Part shown: positions 34,122-43,429 of the stretch, in pieces | Position numbering within the stretch: the stretch's first letter is position 1 | How the letters are laid out: every line of letters begins with the position of its first letter | Origin: Methylocaldum sp002005105 | GTDB taxonomy: Bacteria; Pseudomonadota; Gammaproteobacteria; Methylococcales; Methylococcaceae | Assembly: GCF_051027545.1 (NCBI RefSeq) | Contig: NZ_CP194902.1 | Location: forward strand, 1,612,001-1,676,000 | Direction of reading: 5' to 3' | DNA length: 64,000 nt | Translations under genes and position numbers: made by a program | The notes under the pieces: generated by a model | Databases searched by the model: none | What the model was told of the DNA's origin: nothing | What the model saw: only the letters and a program-made list of their open reading frames with translations

Positions 34122-35179
34122 GTCGAGCGCAACTGATGCAGGGTTATCTCGGGCGGGCAGTTCAAACGCACATCCACGATGCTGACACCGCTGCCGGCTG
34201 ATGTGTAACCCTGCAAGGAGTGGTAACGCCATGGTCCGTTGCAGAACGCTCTAGGGGCGTTTGCGTTGAGAATGATGGGAATGCCTCCGGGCAGGCAAAT
34301 CTGGCCGCCGTGCGTGTGGCCGCTCAGCATCACGTCGAAATTGGCATAGGCCGCGTGCCGATACATCTCCGGCGAGTGCGAAAGCAGAATGGAAACCGAC
34401 TCCTGTGGAATTTGATCGGTGGCTTTCTCGATGTTGTCGGCGCGGTAGTAGTGAGGGTCGTCGATGCCGGCGAGATAGATGGTCGCATCGCCGCGAGTTA
34501 GGGCGATAGACTCGTTCAACAGCATGTGGATTCCCAGGTTTTCCAGCCCAGGCGACATGCGGATGGTGTCATGATTGCCCAGGACGCCGTAGACCGGCCC
34601 CTTCAGAAACGGACGAACCTTTTGCATGGCCGTCAGCGTCGGTTCGTACGGACCATAGGTTTGTGCACGAAAATCGCCGGTCAGAACGCAGATGTCGTAG
34701 CCATCGACCCGGTTTACGGCGTCGATGAGCGTGTCGGGAATATCCTCCGAGATGTCCAGATGAAGATCGGTAATGTGCAGCAGAGTAAAACCGTCGAACG
34801 CCCGCGGGAGCCGTTCGAGCTTGATCTCGTTATGATGGATTTGGATGGTTCGGGCATTTTCGCGGCCTCGGTTGTGCAGCCACAAGAGTCGCAGGATATG
34901 GCGCATCAAGCCATGAACGGAATACCAATTTTCGATATGGAATAAAGTGCGTCCCTGGCCGAACACGCGAGCCTCGAAATCATGCTCTATGCCCAGTCTT
35001 TGGTTGAGGTGGCAGCGCCCCACCCGCCTTTCCAACCTTCGATAGGTCTCTGAATCGATGGGCGGACAACGGAGGTGGCCGAGGGGAATGGATTCTGACG
35101 CGAGCGCCGCGTCTCCGGCCGCCTTCAGCGGCGGAAAGGGAAAGCGCTGGCCCGGTGGCGTGGGCTGCATTCGCGTCAA
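34118..35179 (-). CDS. Calcineurin-like metallophosphoesterase (YaeI/YkuE type)
   Basis: The 353-residue protein has an N-terminal extension of about 120 residues, then the metallophosphoesterase motifs in order: LLHITDLHLD (near 133), VLTGDF (near 165), GVLGNHD (near 198), LLSHSPE (near 268) and LSGHTHGGQICLPGG (near 285-300). The family hydrolyses phosphodiesters or phosphomonoesters with two metals; YkuE-like members act at the membrane. The N-terminal part contains no clear signal peptide. It is coupled to the upstream 102-residue gene by an ATGA overlap. Confidence 0.86.
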   Translation of the reverse strand: MTRMQPTPPGQRFPFPPLKAAGDAALASESIPLGHLRCPPIDSETYRRLERRVGRCHLNQRLGIEHDFEARVFGQGRTLFHIENWYSVHGLMRHILRLLWLHNRGRENARTIQIHHNEIKLERLPRAFDGFTLLHITDLHLDISEDIPDTLIDAVNRVDGYDICVLTGDFRAQTYGPYEPTLTAMQKVRPFLKGPVYGVLGNHDTIRMSPGLENLGIHMLLNESIALTRGDATIYLAGIDDPHYYRADNIEKATDQIPQESVSILLSHSPEMYRHAAYANFDVMLSGHTHGGQICLPGGIPIILNANAPRAFCNGPWRYHSLQGYTSAGSGVSIVDVRLNCPPEITLHQLRST

Positions 35180-35484
35180 GGCATCACATGATTCAAAAGC
35201 TTGGCCAGCTTGCCCACCGCATCGTACACGACCGGAACGGCATCGCCTATGCGGGACGGCTCCTTGACGGCTCTTTCGACCCGAGCCGCCGCTTGGTTCA
35301 TGGCCTGAACCGCCTGCTGGTAAACCGGTGACGAGCTGCTGATGGTGATATTGACAAGGTCGATTTTCTGCTGAAACAGTTGATCAAGCAGTTCGTCCAC
35401 CTGATCGGCTTCGGGCAGCTTTTTTTCGCTCAGGGTTTCCAAGGCGCGAATCGTGCGTTGCAGGTTCTGAATAAGACTTTCCAT
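35176..35484 (-). CDS. Conserved hypothetical, helical
   Basis: The 102-residue protein is predicted almost wholly helical, with heptad-like stretches (LIQNLQRTIRALETLSE, VQAMNQAAARVERAVKEPSRIGDAVPVVYDAVGKLAKLL). No cofactor or membrane motif is seen. Its stop overlaps the start of the phosphoesterase gene at ATGA, so the two products are made together and may act together. It reads away from the MazG-like gene at 35638. Confidence 0.6.
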   Translation of the reverse strand: MESLIQNLQRTIRALETLSEKKLPEADQVDELLDQLFQQKIDLVNITISSSSPVYQQAVQAMNQAAARVERAVKEPSRIGDAVPVVYDAVGKLAKLLNHVMP

Positions 35485-35637
35485 TTTTTTACACCTTCAC
35501 GAGCGATTGTTTACAAACATTGAACGAAATCACACGGAGTTCGTCCAGAGCTTGTTGTATTCATTCTCTTGCCATATTCGTGTTAACTATTTTCGCTTAA
35601 TCCGCCTCAATAAAAAAATACGCTAACAGAGCTTTCC

Positions 35638-35994
35638 ATGAACATTGCAGCGATACAACAGGCTCTACGAGAGTTTGCCCGTGACAGAGACTGGGACCAA
35701 TTCCACAGTCCGAAAAATCTCGCGATTGCGCTTTCCGTGGAGGCGGCGGAACTGCTGGAGCGTTTTCAATGGCTTAAGGATGATGAATCGCATCGTCTGG
35801 CCGAAAATCCCGAAGATTATCGCGCAGTGCGGGAGGAGATCGCCGACGTTCTGATTTATCTGCTGCGGCTGGCCGACCTCATGAGTATCGATTTGGAGGA
35901 GGCCGTGCAGGAAAAGATGCTGAAGAACGCTGAAAAGTATCCTGTCGAATTGGCCAAGGGAAACGCGGTGAAATACAATCGGCGCGACCAATAA
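35638..35994 (+). CDS. MazG-like nucleotide pyrophosphohydrolase (iMazG/RS21-C6 type)
   Basis: The 118-residue protein has the all-alpha NTP-PPase signature: NLAIALSVEAAELLERFQW (near 27-45, ExxE) and REEIADVLIYLLRLADLM (near 69-86, ExxD). This is the dimeric house-cleaning type that hydrolyses non-canonical dNTPs such as modified dCTP. It stands between the divergent hypothetical gene and hflD. The ATG is 43 bases after an AT-rich stretch that may hold its promoter. Confidence 0.87.
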   Translation: MNIAAIQQALREFARDRDWDQFHSPKNLAIALSVEAAELLERFQWLKDDESHRLAENPEDYRAVREEIADVLIYLLRLADLMSIDLEEAVQEKMLKNAEKYPVELAKGNAVKYNRRDQ

Positions 35995-36045
35995 TCCCTC
36001 GCGGAGAACGGGTCTGTCATTTTTCGCCATTCGTTGCAGTCTGTG

Positions 36046-36675
36046 ATGACAAAAACTTTACGCAATCAAGTGATCGCTTTGGCCGGCCTGTCCCAGGCGG
36101 TTTACCTCGTGCAGCACATCGCCAAGCGGGGAACGGCCGATCGCGAGGACATGGCGGCCAGCATCGGCAGCGTGCTCAAGATCGACTCGGGGGACGTGGT
36201 GGATGTTTACGGCGGTCTCCACTGCGTTATGACGGGGCTCAGGCAGATCGAAAAACAGTTGGGTGGTCCCGATGTCGTGGATCCGGAGCAGGCGCGCTAC
36301 GCTTCGACGCTTATTTTTCTCGAACGCAAGCTGATGAAGCAGCCCCGCATGCTCGAGGCCATTCGTGCAGGCATGGAAAAAGCCGCCGCCATTGCCGAAG
36401 AGCGGGGTGTTCTGGACGAGGAGGTGGTCGCAACGCTTGCCGAAACCTATCATCAGACCGTCAGCCAACTGAAGCCGCGGGTGATGGTGGCGGGCGAGCA
36501 GATGTATCTGTCCGATCCGGAGAACGGCAACAGAATCCGTGCGCTCTTGCTGGCCGGTATCCGCTCGGTGGTGCTGTGGCGAAAGTGCGGCGGCAGCCGA
36601 TGGAAACTGCTGTTCCTTCGTCCGAAGCTGCAAAAGGAAGCGCAGCAGTTGCTCGAGTCGCTCAGTCGTACTTGA
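36046..36675 (+). CDS. hflD: HflD homologue
   Basis: The 209-residue helical protein matches HflD: ALAGLSQAVYLVQHIAKRG near 9, VYGGLHCVMTGLRQIEKQL near 56, RYASTLIFLERKLM near 88, LAETYHQTVSQLKPRVMVAGEQMYLSDPENGNRIRALLLAGIRSVVLWRQ-like near 127-182. HflD in E. coli affects lambda CII and is otherwise of unclear role; it is usually next to mnmA and purB, which are absent here. The ATG at 36046 is preferred over an upstream TTG. The end overlaps the convergent dehydratase by 14 bases. Confidence 0.87.
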   Translation: MTKTLRNQVIALAGLSQAVYLVQHIAKRGTADREDMAASIGSVLKIDSGDVVDVYGGLHCVMTGLRQIEKQLGGPDVVDPEQARYASTLIFLERKLMKQPRMLEAIRAGMEKAAAIAEERGVLDEEVVATLAETYHQTVSQLKPRVMVAGEQMYLSDPENGNRIRALLLAGIRSVVLWRKCGGSRWKLLFLRPKLQKEAQQLLESLSRT

Positions 36676-37039
36676 GATACCTGAAGCGCGGATCGTCCGG
36701 TGTGCCTTCCAGGATGCCGCCGGTTTCCGCGCCAGGCTGCCATTGCACGACCTCCTCGATCTTTTTCGCCAGAGCGAAATCCTTGTCCGTTACGCCTTTT
36801 GCCGTGTGAGTCATCAGCTTGACGATGACGAACGCATAAGACACGGTCAGATCGGGATGATGCCAGGCGGCCTCCGCGAGATGTCCGACCGTATTCACCA
36901 CCATCAGGGTGGCTTTCCAGCTGTGGGTTCGGAATTTTCGGCGTATCCAGCCGTTCTCGTAATACCAATACGGAAGCTCCTGCTTCAGGCGCTCTTCGAT
37001 TTCTTCCTGGGAATAGGCCTTTTCTTCTTTTTTGGTCAT
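36662..37039 (-). CDS. phhB: Pterin-4a-carbinolamine dehydratase
   Basis: The 125-residue protein has the PCD family motif (E/H)HHPD-like EAAWHHPDLTVSYAFVIVKLMTHTAKGVTDKDFALAKKIEE, here WHHPDLTVSY near 58 with the paired histidines that dehydrate the 4a-hydroxy-tetrahydropterin. In many bacteria it recycles the cofactor for phenylalanine hydroxylase; otherwise it works in molybdopterin or folate metabolism. No hydroxylase gene is adjacent. It is convergent with hflD and divergent from the epimerase gene. Confidence 0.88.
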   Translation of the reverse strand: MTKKEEKAYSQEEIEERLKQELPYWYYENGWIRRKFRTHSWKATLMVVNTVGHLAEAAWHHPDLTVSYAFVIVKLMTHTAKGVTDKDFALAKKIEEVVQWQPGAETGGILEGTPDDPRFRYLKYD

Positions 37040-37256
37040 GGTGAATACCTCCGGGCACGAGTGCTGACCAGTGACCCAGCTTGTGGTTCCCGAAACCTAT
37101 TGTCAAGGCTCATACGGGTTCTGAACAGTAGCATCAGCGCCGTCATCCCCGTTGCATTGACCCGGTCATCGGCGAGATTTAACCTTGGCCTATCGATCTC
37201 TCGGAAACCGCTGGCTTTCTGCTGATCCGGAGCTCCGCGAGGGGAAGGAGAATACG

Positions 37257-38228
37257 ATGGGTACACAAGGTCGAATTTTGGTGACCGGCGCGCTCGGCCA
37301 AATCGGTTCGGAGCTGATTCCGGCGTTGCGGACCCGATACGGAGACGGCCTCGTGGTGGCGGCCGATATTCGCATGCCCCCCGCCGGCGCGGGCGAAAGC
37401 GATAGCCTGTTCGAGCATCTCGACTGTACCCAGTTGCGCCAGATTCAGGACGTGGTGCGCCGTTACCGGATCGAGACCATTTATCATCTGGCGGCACTTC
37501 TTTCCGCCGTAGCCGAAGATCGGCCCCAGGTGGCCTGGAACGTCAATATGGGCGGTTTGTATCGTATGCTGGAAGTCGCCCGCCAGTACCGATGCGCCGT
37601 ATTCTTTCCGAGTTCGATCGGCGCTTTCGGACCGACCACGCCGCGCGAAGACACGCCTCAAGACACCATCCAGCGTCCGACGACGATTTACGGCATCACC
37701 AAGCTTACCGGCGAATTGCTCTGCGACTACTATTTTCGCCGGTTCGGCGTCGATACCCGAGGCCTGCGCCTGCCGGGGATCATTTCCTATCGGACTCCGC
37801 CCGGCGGCGGAACCACCGATTACGCGGTGGAAATCTTCTACCAAGCGATCCGCTATCGTCATTACACCTGTTTTCTCCGGGCCGACACGCGTCTCGACAT
37901 GATGTACATGCCCGATGCCGTCCGAGCCATGATGACGCTGATGGAAGCCGACGCTGCCGGGCTGAAGCACCGCAATGCATTCAATGTGACCGCCATGAGT
38001 TTTACCCCTGGCGAATTGGCTGCCGAGATTCGGAAACATATTCCGGAATTTGTGATCGACTATGAGGTGGACCCGGTGCGTCAGGCGATTGCCGACTCCT
38101 GGCCCCAATCCCTGGACGACAGCGCGGCACGGACGGAGTGGGGCTGGACGCCACATTACGACATAACGCGTATGACGAGCGACATGCTCGAAAAGATTCG
38201 CGCCAAATTGCAGGGTGTATCTGCATAG
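37257..38228 (+). CDS. L-threonine 3-dehydrogenase, epimerase (SDR) type
   Basis: The 323-residue extended SDR has the nucleotide motif GALGQIGSEL near 12, ETIYHLAALLSAVAED near 71, the catalytic Ser/Tyr-xxx-Lys in SSIGAFGP and YGITKLTGEL (near 144), and RLPGIISYRTPPGGGTTDYAVE near 170. This subgroup, known from Flavobacterium and Thermoplasma, oxidises threonine to 2-amino-3-ketobutyrate. The next gene is a Kbl-like lyase, the next step, which supports the call strongly. GGGGAAGGAG lies before the ATG at 37257; the longer frame is not conserved. Confidence 0.88.
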   Translation: MGTQGRILVTGALGQIGSELIPALRTRYGDGLVVAADIRMPPAGAGESDSLFEHLDCTQLRQIQDVVRRYRIETIYHLAALLSAVAEDRPQVAWNVNMGGLYRMLEVARQYRCAVFFPSSIGAFGPTTPREDTPQDTIQRPTTIYGITKLTGELLCDYYFRRFGVDTRGLRLPGIISYRTPPGGGTTDYAVEIFYQAIRYRHYTCFLRADTRLDMMYMPDAVRAMMTLMEADAAGLKHRNAFNVTAMSFTPGELAAEIRKHIPEFVIDYEVDPVRQAIADSWPQSLDDSAARTEWGWTPHYDITRMTSDMLEKIRAKLQGVSA

Positions 38229-38345
38229 GGACGGCAGCGGACTGCCTGAACGGATTGGAAAAGCTCCATGGAGCCCGGCTATCCCGGCTTTGATTCGCGT
38301 CCGATTGCCGTTTCCGGAATCAATTCTTGAGCGACGAGGTGAACT

Positions 38346-39584
38346 ATGGCCATGGACCGAATGGAGGCTTTGTTGAAGCAAGAGCTGGCGCAGCTGGACC
38401 GGTCCGGCGTGCGCAAGAGCCGGGAAACGATCATTACCGGCGTTCTGCCGCCGCGGGACGGGCACGGCATCCGTTATCTGCTGAAAGGAGAGGGAGACCA
38501 TCCGTTTCTCCGCATGAACTCCAACGGCTATCTTGGGCTCGCGCATCACGCGGACGTGATGAGGGCGGAGGAGGAAGGCGTCCGGAATTACGGTGCGGGT
38601 CCCGGAGCCGTGCGCTTCATCAGCGGCACCTACGAGCCGCATGTGCGGCTGGAACAGCGTCTGGCCGAGTTCCACGGCCGCCAGGCGGCAATGCTGTTCA
38701 GCTCGGCTTACGCGGCGGTGATGGGCGTTTTGCCGAGTCTGATCAGCCCCGAAACCGCGGTCATCAGCGACGAGTTGAACCACAACTGCATCATCAATGC
38801 GATCCGCCTGGCCCGGCCGAAGGAGAAGTTCGTTTACGAGCATTTGAACCTCGATCAGGCCGAGACGTTTTTACGGCAGGCGGCCGAGTCGTGCCGGCGG
38901 GGAATCATCGTGACTGATGGCATCTTCAGCATGCGGGGCGATCATGCTCCACTAAGGGAACTGCTCGCGCTGGCCGAGACCTATGATGAAAAATTTGCCG
39001 AAGGGGTGTTCGTCGTAGTCGACGACTCCCATGGCGTCGGCGCTTTCGGGCAAACCGGCCGAGGCACCGAGGAGTATGCGGAGTGCGGGCCGGCGGATAT
39101 TTTGATCGGTACCTTGGGAAAGGCTTTCGGCGTCAACGGGGGGTATGTCGTCGGCAGTTCGCTGCTGGTCGATTTTTTGCGCGAAAAAGCCCCGCTCTAC
39201 ATCTATTCGAACCCGATCACGCCGGGCGAAGCGGCCGCCGGCGCGAGAGCCGTGGAAATCGTGAGCGGTTCCGAGGGGCAGCAGCGGCTCGCGCGGCTGC
39301 GAGACTTGACGGCCAAGTTCCGGCAAGCTCTAACGGATTCGGGATTCGAGACGCTTCCCGGCGCGCATCCGGTCGTCCCTTTGATGCTCAGGGATACCGA
39401 AAGGACCCGGAGCATGGTCCTTCATCTGCGCGAGCGGGGCATTCTGGCGACCGGGATCGTTTATCCGGTAGTGCCCCGCGGCGACGAAGAAATCCGGTTT
39501 CAGGTTTCCGCGGATCATACCGAGGCGGACCTAGACGAGGTCTTGACGGCGCTGCGCGAGTTCTGGCGAACGAACGCCTCGTAA
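38346..39584 (+). CDS. kbl: 2-amino-3-ketobutyrate CoA ligase-like PLP enzyme
   Basis: The 412-residue alpha-oxoamine synthase has NSNGYLGLAHH near 57, GAGPGAVRFISGTYEPHVRLE near 85-105, DELNHNCIINAIRLA near 140, DDSHGVGAFGQTGRG near 225 and the PLP lysine 259 in GTLGKAFGVNGG. The family splits 2-amino-3-ketobutyrate with CoA into glycine and acetyl-CoA, or makes related oxoamines. It lies 117 bases after the threonine dehydrogenase gene, which supports Kbl over BioF. GAGGTG precedes the ATG. Together the pair would convert threonine to glycine. Confidence 0.88.
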   Translation: MAMDRMEALLKQELAQLDRSGVRKSRETIITGVLPPRDGHGIRYLLKGEGDHPFLRMNSNGYLGLAHHADVMRAEEEGVRNYGAGPGAVRFISGTYEPHVRLEQRLAEFHGRQAAMLFSSAYAAVMGVLPSLISPETAVISDELNHNCIINAIRLARPKEKFVYEHLNLDQAETFLRQAAESCRRGIIVTDGIFSMRGDHAPLRELLALAETYDEKFAEGVFVVVDDSHGVGAFGQTGRGTEEYAECGPADILIGTLGKAFGVNGGYVVGSSLLVDFLREKAPLYIYSNPITPGEAAAGARAVEIVSGSEGQQRLARLRDLTAKFRQALTDSGFETLPGAHPVVPLMLRDTERTRSMVLHLRERGILATGIVYPVVPRGDEEIRFQVSADHTEADLDEVLTALREFWRTNAS

Positions 39585-39919
39585 TCGAACACCGGTTCCC
39601 GTGGCAAATCGGCCGGCAACCGTTTTCGAGCGCACGAGTCTTATGAATAAGCTTTCGCGTGAATATGCGGCGGGGCGCAAGTCGACAGGGCGACTTCGGG
39701 TTGTATATCATGTGCCCGGAGCGGCACGGAAATAAGGGGCTGAGCGCATATTCGGCCCCATCGACCCAAGCCTTACAGGGTCACAACACAACAACCAATG
39801 GACCGAACCACCAAGCAGAAGCCGGAAATTTGGACGAGCCGGACAGCATGCGCTGGACCAGGGCTTCGGTGGAGACTTTTTGGACTACTTACAGACTTGA
39901 CACTTAATGGGAAAGACCT
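39585..39919. other. Intergenic 335 bp before hpf
   Basis: No convincing gene. An open frame at 39659-39907 has no motif and biased composition. The interval has a GGGGC...GCCCC hairpin near 39737-39760 and must hold the promoter of the hpf gene. Confidence 0.4.
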
Positions 39920-40282
39920 ATGCAAGTACCACTAGAGATTACGTTTCGAGGCATTCCTCATTCCGACGCCGTTGAAACCCGCATTCGGGAGAAAGCCGCA
40001 AAACTGGAGCAATTCTGTGATCACATCATCAGCTGTAGAGTCGCCGTCGAGGCGGAGCATCATCATCAGCACCAGGGTAATCTCTATAAAGTCAGAATCG
40101 ATTTGAGCGTTCCTCAGAAGCAGATCGTGGTCAGCCGCGACCATCACGACAAGCAGGCACATGAGGATGTGTACGTCGCGTTACGCGACGCGTTCGATGC
40201 CGCAAAGCGTCAGCTCGAGGAGCACGTCCGCATGCAGCGTGGCGAAATCAAGAACCATAAAATTTCGTCCACCGCCCTCTAA
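39920..40282 (+). CDS. hpf: Ribosome hibernation-promoting factor (short HPF)
   Basis: The 120-residue protein matches HPF: VPLEITFRGIPHSDAVETRIREKAAKLEQFCDHI (N-terminal strand and helix), SCRVAVEAEHHHQHQGNLYKVRIDLSVPQKQIVVSRD, then HEDVYVALRDAFDAAKRQLEEHVR. It binds the 30S subunit to make inactive 70S or 100S ribosomes in stationary phase. It is a clear paralogue of the first 110 residues of the protein at 11995 and lacks the cold-shock part. It is monocistronic, followed by a strong hairpin shared with the convergent nrdJ. Confidence 0.92.
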   Translation: MQVPLEITFRGIPHSDAVETRIREKAAKLEQFCDHIISCRVAVEAEHHHQHQGNLYKVRIDLSVPQKQIVVSRDHHDKQAHEDVYVALRDAFDAAKRQLEEHVRMQRGEIKNHKISSTAL

Positions 40283-40303
40283 TCGTTTAACCACACGACG
40301 GTC

Positions 40304-40340
40304 CGGGGCGTAACGAGATTTAATCGCTTCTTACGCCCCG
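40304..40340. terminator. Bidirectional-type hairpin between hpf and nrdJ
   Basis: CGGGGCGTAA (40304-40313) and TTACGCCCCG (40331-40340) form a perfect 10-bp stem with a 17-base loop. There is no T run on either side, so it is at best a weak or Rho-assisted terminator between two convergent genes. Confidence 0.5.
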
Positions 40341-40438
40341 CCGGTGTCCCGGTTCCCGCCAAAACCCCTTTCTCAGTTCCGCGCCTGTTTTATATCCGAG
40401 TGTCGTGACATAGCGACATGTGCCGGCGGCGTCACGGG

Positions 40439-42259
40439 CTAATCGTTCTGTTCGCAGCAGATAGCGGAATCCGTCATGGGCTCCGTCGGGCTGATTACGA
40501 CTCCGGTAATGGGATTGGGCCGATAAGTGGTACAACCCTTTAGTCCCATGTCGTAGGCCTGGCGGTACAGTGACTCCATATCGGAGAAAGGAAAGTTCTC
40601 GGGCAGGTAGACCGTTTTCGAAATGGCGTTGTCCACCGAACGTTGGATTGCGGCCTGCATACGTAAATGTGCGAGCGGCGACAATTCGAAGGTGGTGACA
40701 AAAGCCGGCGGCAGCGTGTGCTTCGAACGTTCGAGCTTCCACAACCGGACCGCATAGTTTTCGATGTCGTAGTTCTGAAGGCCTTCGGGAGTTAGGACGC
40801 GTCGTTGATAGCGCTCGGCAAATGCCGGTTCGAGCCCGTTGGACACGTTGTTCGCGAGCAGACTAATGGAGCCGGTGGGCGCGACTGCCAGCAGATGGCT
40901 GTTCCGAATGCCGTGTTCGGAAATGCCGTTTCTGATGGCGCGCGGCAAGGCCCGAACAAATGGACTCTGTAGGTATTTGTCGCGATCCAAACACGGGAAA
41001 GAACCCTTTTCGCTCGCCAGTTCGATCGACGTCCGATATGCCGCGAGACACACGGTTCGCATGATTTTGTCGGCAAGCTGACACGCCTGTTCGTCGTCGT
41101 AGCGTACACCCAACATTATCAGGGCGTCTGCCAGCCCGGTAATTCCCAGACCGATACGCCGTTTATCGAGCGCTTCATTCCGCTGTTGCGGCAAGGGAAA
41201 CCGGCTGACATTGATGACGTTGTCCAGCATGCGCACAGCCACGGCGGTAATCCGTTCGATGCCCGCGAAATCCAGAGCGGCGTGATCCTCGAACGGCCGC
41301 GATACGAAGCGGGTGAGATTGATGGAGCCCAAATCACAAGCGCCGTAAGGGGGCAAGGGGATTTCGCCGCAAGGATTGGTGGCCGATATGTGTTCGCAAT
41401 ACCAAAGATTGTTTTCCCGATTGATGCGGTCGATGAACAGAACGCCCGGTTCGGCATGTTCATAGGTGGACCGCATGATGGCATTCCACAGGTCGCGGGC
41501 TCTGATCACTCGAACGATGCGGCAGGGAACAGGGGTGTCGATATGGGACCAGCGTCTCAGAACGATCTGTCCGGTACCGGCAGGGGTTCCCTCGGGATTG
41601 ACGGGAAATACCAGCGGCCAATCCCGATCATGCTTCAGCGCGTCCATGAAATCATCCGTGATCAGTACGGAAAGATTGAAATTCCGTAGCTCGCCGAGGG
41701 TTCGTTTGGCACCGACAAAGGTTTCGATGTCCGGATGATCGCAGCGCAATGTACCCATCATGGCACCACGTCGGGCACCGGTCGAAAGAACCGTGGCGCA
41801 CATGCTGTCCCAAATGCGCATAAATGATACCGGGCCGGAGGCGACGCCACCGCATCGGTGGGCGGGGATGCCGGACGGGCGCAGGGTGGAAAAGTCGTAA
41901 CCGATGCCGCCTCCTTGCTGCATGGTGAGCGCCGCTTCCTTGAGCGCCGAGAAGATGCCTTCCATGGAATCTTCAATAGTGCCCATTACGAAACAATTGA
42001 ACAGCGTGACATCGTGTCGGCTGCCGGCTCCGGCCAGAATTCGCCCGCCCGGCAAGAACCGGAAGTCTTCCAAGGCTTCAAAAAAAGCGCGTTCCCAATG
42101 GGCGGAATTTTCGGGCTCCGCGCTGGCCAGGGCTCGCGCTACACGCCGCCAGGTATCCCTTACGCCAAAGTCGCGGCTCGCTTCGTCCGTGAGACGGTAT
42201 TTCCAATTCCAGACCTCCCGTGACACGGGGTTTTCGAATACATCGGCGCGGTCCTGCAT
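40439..42259 (-). CDS. nrdJ: Adenosylcobalamin-dependent (class II) ribonucleotide reductase
   Basis: The 606-residue protein has the class II core: LFNCFVMGTIEDSMEGIFSALKEAALTMQQGGGIGYDFS near 83-121, the active-site loop NPCGEIPLPPYGACDLGSINLTRF near 290, and the final SAICCEQND with a Cys pair that may shuttle electrons. It reduces ribonucleotides to deoxyribonucleotides, independent of oxygen. The ATG at 42259 precedes the conserved NPVSREVWNWKYRL; the frame is open further upstream without conservation. No cobalamin riboswitch is visible in the 110 bases before it. Confidence 0.9.
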   Translation of the reverse strand: MQDRADVFENPVSREVWNWKYRLTDEASRDFGVRDTWRRVARALASAEPENSAHWERAFFEALEDFRFLPGGRILAGAGSRHDVTLFNCFVMGTIEDSMEGIFSALKEAALTMQQGGGIGYDFSTLRPSGIPAHRCGGVASGPVSFMRIWDSMCATVLSTGARRGAMMGTLRCDHPDIETFVGAKRTLGELRNFNLSVLITDDFMDALKHDRDWPLVFPVNPEGTPAGTGQIVLRRWSHIDTPVPCRIVRVIRARDLWNAIMRSTYEHAEPGVLFIDRINRENNLWYCEHISATNPCGEIPLPPYGACDLGSINLTRFVSRPFEDHAALDFAGIERITAVAVRMLDNVINVSRFPLPQQRNEALDKRRIGLGITGLADALIMLGVRYDDEQACQLADKIMRTVCLAAYRTSIELASEKGSFPCLDRDKYLQSPFVRALPRAIRNGISEHGIRNSHLLAVAPTGSISLLANNVSNGLEPAFAERYQRRVLTPEGLQNYDIENYAVRLWKLERSKHTLPPAFVTTFELSPLAHLRMQAAIQRSVDNAISKTVYLPENFPFSDMESLYRQAYDMGLKGCTTYRPNPITGVVISPTEPMTDSAICCEQND

Positions 42260-42368
42260 GAGACATCTCCGCTGCGTTTTGCGAGATCGTTGTGCCGGGA
42301 TGAGCGGCGGGGGCAAGCTGGATGCCCGATTTCGCCGCGACATCCGACATTGTTCTTGCCTTAGACGC

Positions 42369-42818
42369 TTAATTCATCCCTGTTTTCTCTGAAGGCTCTA
42401 AATCTTGCCAAACGATTTTGCTCCGGGACGCGAGATCGTGCCAGCTACGGCCTTGCGAATCGAACAAAACCCAGAGATAGCCGAGGCCTAGGCAGCCGAA
42501 GGATATCAAGCCGCAGAAGAAGCGAATCGAAGCCTGGCCCCAGGAGATGGAAGTGTCGGCTGTCGTGCACAGGCGAATTTTCCAGGAACGCATTCCGAGA
42601 GTTTGTCCGCCATGGGTCCAGAACCACCCGACAAACGCGAAGCTGACCGTCAATAGATATGCGCTATACAGCCCGTGGTTCGGTTGAAAGGCTTCTCCGT
42701 GATGAAGCGGCAGCAGGAGGACCGTTGCGGCGAAGAGTACCGCAACCAGCACGACCATGTCGTAAACGAGCGCCGCCAGGCGGCGCAGCAAGCCGGGTGA
42801 GTTGTGCTTCGGAGTCAC
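42369..42818 (-). CDS. RDD family membrane protein
   Basis: The 149-residue protein begins SPGLLRRLAALVYDMVVLVAVLF, where the Arg-Arg...Asp spacing is the RDD motif, and has three hydrophobic helices. Further conserved points are GGQTLGMRSWKIRL near 78 and the WHDLASRS tail. RDD proteins are thought to be small transporters, possibly Na+/H+ antiporters; function here is unknown. It is transcribed in the same direction as, and upstream of, nrdJ. Confidence 0.85.
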   Translation of the reverse strand: MTPKHNSPGLLRRLAALVYDMVVLVAVLFAATVLLLPLHHGEAFQPNHGLYSAYLLTVSFAFVGWFWTHGGQTLGMRSWKIRLCTTADTSISWGQASIRFFCGLISFGCLGLGYLWVLFDSQGRSWHDLASRSKIVWQDLEPSEKTGMN

Positions 42819-43050
42819 AAAGGCGACTCAATCGGAGTCTTCGACGCGCGTCCCCGCCTTATGCGGAGTTCGTCGCAGCGGATGAAACATCAACTGCGGC
42901 GCTCGAAACATTTGGCTTGTGCATGGTTTTTGCATTAATCATTAACGAGCGGTTTTTCCGGAAGTTGGTACTAAATCACATTATCTCGCGCCGTCCGCAT
43001 GTAAGCTGAACGTCGAACAGTTTCGACCGGCGAGATAGCAGGATGACCGT

Positions 43051-43284
43051 TCAGTGAACGCTTGGTTTATCGTCGTTACTCAACGACAAGAGTCTCTGGG
43101 TTTCGTTAGCCGCCGATTTGGCGCCAAAGAACATCGAGAGGTAGACCAGTAGCGCGACTAGCAGCATGGACAGGGTGATCGGTGGGCGTACCAGGGGCAA
43201 GAACAGCAGAACCAAAAAGTTCGCGATGAGAGCGCTGGTATGAATCGGGCAAGCAAGGAATACGTCGAGTCTGGGTTTAAACAT
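43051..43284 (-). CDS. Small two-helix membrane protein, hypothetical
   Basis: The 77-residue protein has two hydrophobic helices (ALIANFLVLLFLPLVR and LSMLLVALLVYLSMFFGA) and a polar tail. AGAGGAG precedes the ATG at 43284 at good distance, supporting this start over the longer frame. It is divergent from the diguanylate cyclase gene. No family is recognised. The start codons of the two divergent genes are 146 bases apart. Confidence 0.6.
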   Translation of the reverse strand: MFKPRLDVFLACPIHTSALIANFLVLLFLPLVRPPITLSMLLVALLVYLSMFFGAKSAANETQRLLSLSNDDKPSVH

Positions 43285-43429
43285 GTATCTCCTCTTCCAA
43301 AATCTTTTGCAATCATGGATTCGTAGAGATGCAGAATCGTACATCCCCTTCGAGCTGGATCGCCATTCCGGTGGCAATCCGGGAATCCTTGAAGTCGGGC
43401 AGCCGGCAGCGAATAGTAGCATAAAGGCT

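Noticed and set aside
39659..39907. 82-residue frame before hpf
   Set aside because: No conservation signal or ribosome-binding site; the interval is better explained as a promoter region.
42260..42368. Cobalamin riboswitch for the B12-dependent reductase
   Set aside because: The interval is too short and shows no B12 box.
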